Origin: an uncultured Collinsella sp.
GTDB lineage: Bacteria > Actinomycetota > Coriobacteriia > Coriobacteriales > Coriobacteriaceae
Length of the DNA stretch: 10,748 nt
Direction: 5' to 3'
NCBI GenBank assembly: GCA_905197665.1
Contig: CAJJZP010000031.1
Span: forward strand, 1 to 10,748
Under the pieces are notes generated by a model. That model saw only the letters and a list, made by a program, of their open reading frames with translations, was not told the DNA's origin and ran no database searches. Every line of letters starts with the position of its first letter. Within the stretch, counting starts at the first letter, position 1. Below are positions 1 to 4,517 of this stretch, in pieces. A program made the position numbers and the translations under genes.

Positions 1-70
1 GGCCAGCCCGTGGGAGGCCAGGGCGCCGCTGACCGGTGGACGGCACCGAGCCGTCTGATGACTTGAAGAA
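1..70 (+). other. End of an unidentified rightward transcription unit
   Basis: This stretch runs from the window edge into a strong plus-strand terminator, so it should be the 3' end of a rightward gene or RNA. All three plus frames reach a stop before the terminator: frame 3 at 30-32 with a basic ending PARGRPGRR, frame 2 at 56-58, and frame 1 at 64-66. Too little is present to choose between them or to name a product. The segment 39-55 can fold as GACGGC/GCCGTC with a five-base loop, so a structured RNA end is also possible. I could not match it to tmRNA, SRP RNA, RNase P RNA or a riboswitch class from memory. Confidence 0.35.
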
Positions 71-101
71 GGGGGAGGCCTCGCGGCCTCCCCCTTTTTT
101 T
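71..101 (+). terminator. Strong intrinsic terminator of the upstream unit
   Basis: A perfect 10-bp stem (GGGGGAGGCC at 71-80 with GGCCTCCCCC at 85-94) is closed by a TCGC tetraloop and followed at once by seven T residues (95-101). It is preceded by an A-rich stretch. On the opposite strand the stem is followed only by a mixed TTCTTCA, so it should act mainly on rightward transcription. Confidence 0.93.
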
Positions 102-111
102 GCGTTTACGG

Positions 112-134
112 GGTGTAAATGACTCAATTACACC
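112..134. repeat. Inverted repeat downstream of the minus-strand membrane-protein gene
   Basis: GGTGTAA (112-118) and TTACACC (128-134) are perfect 7-bp arms around a 9-base loop. The hairpin lies 32 bases beyond the stop codon of the leftward gene at 166-633 and could end that transcript. No T-run follows on the minus strand, so a standard intrinsic terminator is doubtful and its role is open. Confidence 0.4.
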
Positions 135-165
135 AGACGATCTTGTTGTTTTCGGTATTGAGCCT

Positions 166-633
166 TTATTTAAAGAAAATAAATCGTATAACAAGGGCAA
201 CTGCTATGGCCGCAATGATCATAAGCAGGATTGTCAGCTGATGCTGCTTGCGTCGTTTACTTGATGAAACAAAGATTGATTTTCCCTGTTTTGGCGTTTC
301 GAGATAGCGAGCCGAATGCGTCAAGGTTTGCTTTGGTCGAGGACCTCTTTGTTGATGAGCGGCAGATGCTTTCATCGGCTCATCACTAACTGCGCTGTTT
401 TTAGATAATGGTGCGTCTTTCAGATATACAGGGTCTCCCGAGGCGACGCCCATATGTTTACGTCCCGTTTGGGCATCCGCGAGTGTTTGATATCGATTTC
501 TCGTCACATACTCGGGCTCCGGATCATTAATGGGCTCTTGCGAGATGTGGGGGCGATGGAACCGTGGCGGCTGCGTGGAAGTATCTTCCCCCTGCGTCGG
601 CATAAATATTTTGTTCTGGTTTTGGTCGTCCAT
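166..633 (-). CDS. Hypothetical protein with a single C-terminal membrane anchor
   Basis: This is a 155-residue protein that I do not recognise. Residues 1-125 are polar, rich in Pro, Gln, Ser, Thr and Lys, and look disordered, with no catalytic motif. A basic patch (KRRK at 126-129) precedes one hydrophobic segment at about 132-154 that runs to the C-terminus. By the positive-inside rule the long N-terminal part would stay in the cytoplasm, giving a tail-anchored arrangement. There is no signal peptide. The start at 633 has a modest upstream AAAGGG five bases away. The gene is visibly less GC-rich than the housekeeping genes of this window, which suggests a fast-evolving or lineage-specific gene. 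It is divergent from hsp20 and convergent with the unit ending at the left edge. The long open frame, ribosome site and coherent membrane segment support it as real; the function is unknown. Confidence 0.72.
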   Translation of the reverse strand: MDDQNQNKIFMPTQGEDTSTQPPRFHRPHISQEPINDPEPEYVTRNRYQTLADAQTGRKHMGVASGDPVYLKDAPLSKNSAVSDEPMKASAAHQQRGPRPKQTLTHSARYLETPKQGKSIFVSSSKRRKQHQLTILLMIIAAIAVALVIRFIFFK

Positions 634-702
634 GATGCCCTTTAGCTCGTTACCAACAACGTGTACGCGCTCATTGTAAGCCCCTTGTTATTTGTAGCTG
701 CG

Positions 703-732
703 AACATACTCGTTATTTAAGCTCTGGTTCAA
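703..732 (-). promoter_or_regulatory. Candidate promoter of the membrane-anchored protein gene
   Basis: Reading the minus strand, TTGAAC (727-732) and TATGTT (703-708) are separated by 18 bases, a fair match to a housekeeping promoter. It would give a leader of about 65 bases before the start at 633. The -35 hexamer overlaps the palindrome at 726-738. This is a prediction from matches alone. Confidence 0.32.
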
Positions 733-738
733 AGAACC
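726..738. promoter_or_regulatory. 13-bp palindrome in the divergent spacer, possible operator
   Basis: GGTTCAAAGAACC is a perfect inverted repeat (5-bp arms, 3-base centre). It overlaps the predicted -35 box of the leftward gene and is joined to a tandem AACCTT AACCTT (735-746). Palindromes at this position are typical of repressor sites, but the cognate regulator is not visible in this window. Confidence 0.35.
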
Positions 739-886
739 TTAACCTTACTAAAACCTGAGTCATTCACACTTAGATATGCTTATAGTACTGGACTCAAAAA
801 ACTTTATAGTCGATGTATATATAAGCACTGGGTGGGCATATATAAGAGCGTCAAAAGAAGTCCCAGTCACCTAGAAGATGGCTCGG

Positions 887-903
887 CAGTCCTAAAAGGA
901 GTG
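887..903 (+). promoter_or_regulatory. Short hairpin enclosing the hsp20 Shine-Dalgarno sequence
   Basis: The ribosome site AGGAG (897-901) lies in a small imperfect hairpin: TCCT (890-893) pairs with AGGA (897-900) across an AAA loop, and C887-A888 can extend the pairing to T902-G903 past a single G-G mismatch. The AUG follows at 910. A weak SD-masking hairpin in a small heat-shock gene resembles known RNA thermometers such as that of cyanobacterial hsp17. The structure is short and unproven. Confidence 0.35.
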
Positions 904-909
904 GTAAAC

Positions 910-1341
910 ATGGCAAGCATGGTTCCTTATCGTTCGGTTTTTGGCGTTCGTCCTTCTGCTAGCTCGCTGTTCGATCTGTTTGATGATATGACCGACTTTG
1001 CAAACAACTCGATTGCTTCCAAGGCGTTTCCCGTTGACGTTGAGGATAAGGGCGACGGCTATGAGGTCAAGGCCTATCTGACCGGTGTCGCCAAGGATGA
1101 CATCGATGTCGAGCTCAATGAGGGCCGTCTGTCCATTAGCGTGAACGTTGTGGAGGACGAGGAGAACGAGGGCAAGAACTACCTGCAGAAGGAGTTTAGC
1201 TCGTACAGCGCGACGCGTGGCGTATATCTAAAGGACGCTTCGAGCGAGGGTCTCTCTGCTAAGTATGCTGACGGCATCCTCACCGTTACGGTTCCTAAGA
1301 TCGTCGAGAAGAAGAACGTTACGAAGATCTCCATTGACTAG
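910..1341 (+). CDS. Hsp20/alpha-crystallin family small heat-shock protein
   Basis: This is an ATP-independent holdase that binds unfolding proteins and forms oligomers in the cytoplasm. The 143-residue product has a short hydrophobic N-terminal arm (SLFDLFDDM, about residues 19-27) and an alpha-crystallin domain from about 39 to 132. The domain ends in the conserved strand block with GVYLKD (104-109) and DGILTVTVPK (121-130). The C-terminal tail ends in I-S-I (140-142), the IXI motif that links subunits. I chose the ATG at 910 because AGGAG lies eight bases upstream and the protein then has the usual family length. An in-frame GTG at 832 would add 26 residues and lacks such a site. No CIRCE or HspR (HAIR) box is visible upstream, so control may act at translation or through an unrecognised site. 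Confidence 0.95.
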   Translation: MASMVPYRSVFGVRPSASSLFDLFDDMTDFANNSIASKAFPVDVEDKGDGYEVKAYLTGVAKDDIDVELNEGRLSISVNVVEDEENEGKNYLQKEFSSYSATRGVYLKDASSEGLSAKYADGILTVTVPKIVEKKNVTKISID

Positions 1342-1367
1342 CTTCGTTGGTGTTCTGCGCTATTAAA

Positions 1368-1415
1368 AGGCAGCAAAAGGGGCTGGGAAGCGATTCCCGG
1401 CCCCTTTTGCTGCCT
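1368..1415. terminator. Two-way intrinsic terminator between hsp20 and the MBL gene
   Basis: A very long hairpin has arms 1368-1389 and 1394-1415 and a GCGA loop. The arms pair throughout except T1384/G1399, which is a G-U wobble in the plus transcript and an A-C mismatch in the minus one. The inner GGGGC...GCCCC stem is followed by TTTT on either strand, so it can stop both convergent genes. Confidence 0.9.
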
Positions 1416-1423
1416 AGGACAGT

Positions 1424-2233
1424 CTATTGAATGGTTACTGGCCGGTGCTGGCTGGCGGGGCGTATCGAGAGTATTCGCGATCCGTGGAGAAGGGTGGCGG
1501 AGCTGCCGACCTCGTCATCCAGAGTTGCGGCTAGAGCTTTGGCATAGCTTTTGACGGTTAGGCTTGGACGATTATTGTCCTGGCTGATGTGCATGGCGAT
1601 GAGCTGCTCGGTTCGATCGGTGACGAGCCCACGCGCTGCGTCGGCGGCCTGGTCGTTAGAGAGATGGCCTTTTGCAGATAAAATTCGCTCTTGGAGGAAG
1701 CGGGGGTAATCCCCTTGGCGCAGCATGGCCACATCGTGGTTGCTCTCGAGTGCAAGAACTCGGCAGTCTTCGAGGGTGTCTATAGCTTGTTTGGTTAGCT
1801 CTCCGGTGTCGGTAGCAAAGCCAATGGAGTCATCGAGAGTGTCGAATCGATAACCGACAGGATTGATGACATCATGCGATGTTGGGTAGGTTCGCACGCG
1901 GATGCCGGCAATGGAAAGCGTGTCGCCGGGGTCAAATTCCTCTACGGGTAGATGTGCGAGGGTTTCTTTGCACGAAAGCGTGCCCCTGCTGGCAAAGAGG
2001 GGGCCGTGCCAGTGCTTGCACCAGACATCGAGGCCCTTGATGTGATCGCTATGCTCATGAGTAATGAGAAGAGCCGAGACGTTGTCTGTCGAGAGCCCCA
2101 GTTCTGCCATGCGCTTTAATGTCTCGCGGCGAGACAGTCCGTCATCGACCATAATGAGCCCCTGCGGGCCCTCAATGAGTGCGCAGTTGCCTTTAGAGCC
2201 ACTGCCGAGGATATGAAGGTGCAGACGAGACAT
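1424..2233 (-). CDS. MBL-fold metallo-hydrolase, WalJ/YycJ type
   Basis: This is a 269-residue single-domain metallo-beta-lactamase-fold protein, about the length of Bacillus YycJ (WalJ). It has the typical N-terminus ILGSGSKGNC (8-17) and a full set of predicted metal ligands: H59, H61, D63 and H64 in THEHSDH, H120 in TSHD, D142 in TDTG and H215 in AMHIS. ESNHD (163-167) and GHLSN (189-193) are further family blocks. In Firmicutes walJ sits beside walRK and has been linked to cell-wall and DNA metabolism, possibly as a nuclease; the reaction is not settled. Here it stands alone, without walRK, divergent from tilS across 48 bases. The ribosome site ahead of the start at 2233 is weak, but the conserved GSGSKGNC block begins at residue 10, so a later start is unlikely. 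Family assignment is firm and the substrate is unknown. Confidence 0.9.
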   Translation of the reverse strand: MSRLHLHILGSGSKGNCALIEGPQGLIMVDDGLSRRETLKRMAELGLSTDNVSALLITHEHSDHIKGLDVWCKHWHGPLFASRGTLSCKETLAHLPVEEFDPGDTLSIAGIRVRTYPTSHDVINPVGYRFDTLDDSIGFATDTGELTKQAIDTLEDCRVLALESNHDVAMLRQGDYPRFLQERILSAKGHLSNDQAADAARGLVTDRTEQLIAMHISQDNNRPSLTVKSYAKALAATLDDEVGSSATLLHGSRILSIRPASQHRPVTIQ

Positions 2234-2247
2234 AAGATTCCAAAGGA

Positions 2248-2253
2248 TACAAT
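2248..2253 (+). promoter_or_regulatory. Candidate -10 box of tilS
   Basis: TACAAT lies 28 bases before the tilS start in the 48-base divergent spacer. The same hexamer stands ahead of three other genes here (6801, 8138 and, on the minus strand, 10597-10592). No convincing -35 box is found at the right distance, so confidence is limited. Confidence 0.35.
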
Positions 2254-2281
2254 GGGTGCGGACGAATAGAGGAGGAAGCGA

Positions 2282-3820
2282 ATGCCAACGGTATCACAGC
2301 ATTACGGACACCATGCCGTGCCCGGGGCAGTCGATGAGACCCGAACGAGGCAGCAGGCTGCTCCTGTCGTGCTCATGGTATCAGGCGGCGCGGACTCGAC
2401 GGCACTGCTTCTTATGGCGTGCACATCAAAGCTGGATATCCAAGACGGACGCGGTGTTGCCCCCATTGCTCGCGAGCGCCTGCATGTGCTGCATGTAAAC
2501 CATCATCTGCGCGGCAAGGCGTCCGATGGCGACGAGGCCTTTGTGCGTGAGCTCTGCGTGAAATATGGTTTACCGCTGTGCGTGGAGCACGCTTATTTTG
2601 ATGGGGAGTCGGGCAATATTGAGGCCGCGGCCCGCGAGGTGCGCTATGCCGCGGCGCGGAGGTATGTTCGCGAGCTCTGCGCCCAGACGGGGGCACCGCG
2701 AACGGCGGCTCGTATCTGCACCGCGCACACGTCTTCGGATCGCGCGGAAACGTTTTTGATGAACGCGATTAAGGGTTCGGGGCCCGCTGGCCTATCGAGC
2801 ATTCCTCGCCGGAGGAATATCGTGGTGCGTCCCTTGCTCGACCTAACTCATGGCGAGCTCGTGGGCTATCTACAGGTACATGGTCAGCCGTGGCGTGAAG
2901 ACGAGAGCAATGAGGATATCTCGTATCTGCGAAACTACGTGCGTCATCGAGTGATGCCGGTGGTGGCGCAGCGCAACGCGAGCGTCTGCAAGACGATTGG
3001 CGCCGCCTGCGAGATCTTAGGCGATGAGGATGCGTTTTTGTCTCAGCTTTCGGCACAGGCGTTTCGAAGCTGCCTGCGTAAGGAGGCGGCGGGCGCGCTG
3101 GTGCTCGATGCCAGGCGCCTTGCTGCGGCCGAGGTGGTAATCGCGCGGCGCATCGTGCGACTGGCGATTAAGCGCATCGATCCGGACGCTCGTCCAGAGA
3201 TGCGACATGTGGAGCGAGTCCTTTCCTGCGTTGCCGAGGGCGCCGGCTCGGTCACGCTTCCGGCGGGGATTGACGCACGCATTGAGTTTGGCATGCTGGC
3301 GTTCAAGGCCCCGGCGGCGCGCGAGGGTTTAGTGGCCGATTGGATCTCCGTTCCCGGTCGTCTGCCACTGGGGGCGGGGCATATGCTGACAGCGGAGCCG
3401 ATGGCTGTGGAGCCGGGGTGCGATATCGTGCACCGTGCCCGCGAGCTTGCTGCTGCCGGAAAGGTTGCGGCCTTGGTGGATGCGGCGGCCCTGGGGTTTG
3501 CCGACCGCGATAGCGAGCGGATGTTAGCCGGCTCGCGCGGGGAGATTCCCACCGAGGCACGATTGGCGCGCCTGTGGGTGGACGGTCCCGCACCGGGAGA
3601 CGTGATGTGCCCGTTAGGGATGAGTGGTCGAAGCAAGAAAGTATCCGACTTGCTAGGTGAGGCTCGCATTCCCGTTTCCGAGCGCGCCGGCGTGCCCATG
3701 GTGAGGACGGCGCCGGGGGGTGCCGTGGTGTGGGTCGCCGGAGTTCGCGCGGACGAGCGTTTTAAGTGCACGGCCGCAACGCGCGTGGCATATCTGCTCC
3801 GCGTGGTCGATGCGGAATAG
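2282..3820 (+). CDS. tilS: tRNA(Ile)-lysidine synthase TilS
   Basis: TilS attaches lysine to cytidine 34 of the CAU-anticodon tRNA(Ile) using ATP, switching its identity from methionine to isoleucine. It is a cytoplasmic, normally essential enzyme. The 512-residue product has the N-type ATP pyrophosphatase loop SGGADS (34-39), the TilS block CTAHTSSDRAET (146-157), IKGSGPAGLSSI (163-174), RPLL (183-186) and the DESN...YLRNYVRHRVMP block (207-225). The C-terminal substrate domain has GRSKK (449-453) and VAGVRADERFK near the end. The second block differs from the common HHxDDQAET: the second His, first Asp and Gln are Thr, Ser and Arg, while the key Asp and AET are kept. The start at 2282 has a strong AGGAGG six bases upstream. 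tilS, hpt and ftsH are neighbours in many Gram-positive bacteria, which supports the call. Confidence 0.95.
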   Translation: MPTVSQHYGHHAVPGAVDETRTRQQAAPVVLMVSGGADSTALLLMACTSKLDIQDGRGVAPIARERLHVLHVNHHLRGKASDGDEAFVRELCVKYGLPLCVEHAYFDGESGNIEAAAREVRYAAARRYVRELCAQTGAPRTAARICTAHTSSDRAETFLMNAIKGSGPAGLSSIPRRRNIVVRPLLDLTHGELVGYLQVHGQPWREDESNEDISYLRNYVRHRVMPVVAQRNASVCKTIGAACEILGDEDAFLSQLSAQAFRSCLRKEAAGALVLDARRLAAAEVVIARRIVRLAIKRIDPDARPEMRHVERVLSCVAEGAGSVTLPAGIDARIEFGMLAFKAPAAREGLVADWISVPGRLPLGAGHMLTAEPMAVEPGCDIVHRARELAAAGKVAALVDAAALGFADRDSERMLAGSRGEIPTEARLARLWVDGPAPGDVMCPLGMSGRSKKVSDLLGEARIPVSERAGVPMVRTAPGGAVVWVAGVRADERFKCTAATRVAYLLRVVDAE

Positions 3821-3871
3821 CGTCCCACGCCTGCTATTCTGTGCGACGTTGACGGTATTCCCGCGCTGATG

Positions 3872-3902
3872 GCGCACGGGCTGGTAAATTTACCCCGTGC
3901 GC
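3872..3902. repeat. Nested palindromes upstream of hpt-ftsH
   Basis: GCGCACGGG (3872-3880) and CCCGTGCGC (3894-3902) form 9-bp arms. Inside and overlapping the right arm is a perfect 12-bp palindrome, GGTAAATTTACC (3883-3894). It sits just upstream of the extended -10 of hpt, over the -35 zone. It is 50 bases past the tilS stop but has no T-run after it, so an operator or regulatory hairpin is more likely than a terminator. Confidence 0.55.
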
Positions 3903-3911
3903 TGCTAGAAT
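3903..3911 (+). promoter_or_regulatory. Extended -10 promoter for hpt-ftsH
   Basis: TGCTAGAAT combines the extended TGN element with a TAGAAT -10 box. It ends 56 bases before the hpt start, giving a leader of about 50 bases. No clear -35 hexamer is seen, which fits an extended -10 promoter. The position right after the nested palindrome suggests regulated transcription. Confidence 0.5.
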
Positions 3912-3967
3912 GTGAAGTTCGCGTCCATACGGCGGTGTGTGGGCGATAAGCACAAGAAAGGGTTGTC

Positions 3968-4516
3968 ATGGCTTCTCAACATCCGGATATCGAGAAGGTT
4001 CTGTTCACGCAGGAGGATATCGACGGTATCGTCTCTCGCCTAGGCGAGCAGATTACTCGCGACTACGCGGGTAAGGATCTGGTGCTGATTGCGGTCCTGC
4101 GCGGCGCCGTGGTCTTTATGGGCGACCTGATGCGTAAGATCGAGCTGCCGACCAACATCGATTTCATGGCTGTTTCGAGCTACGGCGACGGTGTGAAGTC
4201 CTCGGGTATCGTGCGTATCATTAAGGACCTGGATATCGACATCCGCGGTCGCGACGTGCTGATCGTCGAGGACATTCTGGACTCGGGCCTGACGCTCAAG
4301 TATCTGATGAAGAACCTCGAGAGCCGCAAGCCCGCTTCTCTGGAGGTCGCTGCCTTCCTGTGGAAGGACGTTGAGGGCCGCGTCTCGGCCATCACGCCCA
4401 AGTATGTTGGAACCCATTGCCCCGATGCCTTTGTGGTGGGCTACGGCCTCGACTATGCCGAGCGCTATCGCAACCTTCCGTATCTGGGCATTTTGAAACC
4501 GGAGGTTTATTCGTAA
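3968..4516 (+). CDS. hpt: Hypoxanthine phosphoribosyltransferase
   Basis: This purine-salvage enzyme joins hypoxanthine (often also guanine) to PRPP to give IMP or GMP and pyrophosphate in the cytoplasm. The 182-residue length is normal for the bacterial enzyme. The PRPP-binding loop is VLIVEDILDSGLT (97-109), LRG (44-46) is the pyrophosphate loop, SSYGDG (70-75) belongs to the flexible catalytic loop, and VVGYGLDYAERYRNLPYLG (156-174) is the purine-pocket and C-terminal signature. The ATG at 3968 has AAAGGG five bases upstream. The stop codon is one base from the ftsH start, so the two genes are almost certainly co-transcribed and translationally coupled. The same hpt-ftsH pair is common in Gram-positive bacteria. 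The alternative, a xanthine or uracil enzyme of the same fold, is unlikely given these motifs. Confidence 0.96.
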   Translation: MASQHPDIEKVLFTQEDIDGIVSRLGEQITRDYAGKDLVLIAVLRGAVVFMGDLMRKIELPTNIDFMAVSSYGDGVKSSGIVRIIKDLDIDIRGRDVLIVEDILDSGLTLKYLMKNLESRKPASLEVAAFLWKDVEGRVSAITPKYVGTHCPDAFVVGYGLDYAERYRNLPYLGILKPEVYS

Positions 4517-4517
4517 G

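Noticed and set aside
1..70. Riboswitch or stable RNA (tmRNA, SRP RNA, RNase P RNA) at the left edge
   Set aside because: Hairpins are possible but I recognise none of the conserved core sequences, and only about 70 bases are available.
832..909. Upstream GTG start extending Hsp20 by 26 residues
   Set aside because: No ribosome site precedes it, the extension is not Hsp20-like, and a good AGGAG sits before the ATG at 910.
640..909. CIRCE or HspR (HAIR) heat-shock operator before hsp20
   Set aside because: I looked for TTAGCACTC/GAGTGCTAA and CTTGAGT/ACTCAAG pairs. Only partial half-site resemblance (ACTCAA at 792-797) was present, without a partner.
3043..3969. A 308-codon open frame opposite tilS
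   Set aside because: The product is Ser/Ala/Arg/Pro-rich and featureless, as expected for the antisense of a GC-rich gene, while tilS has clear catalytic motifs.
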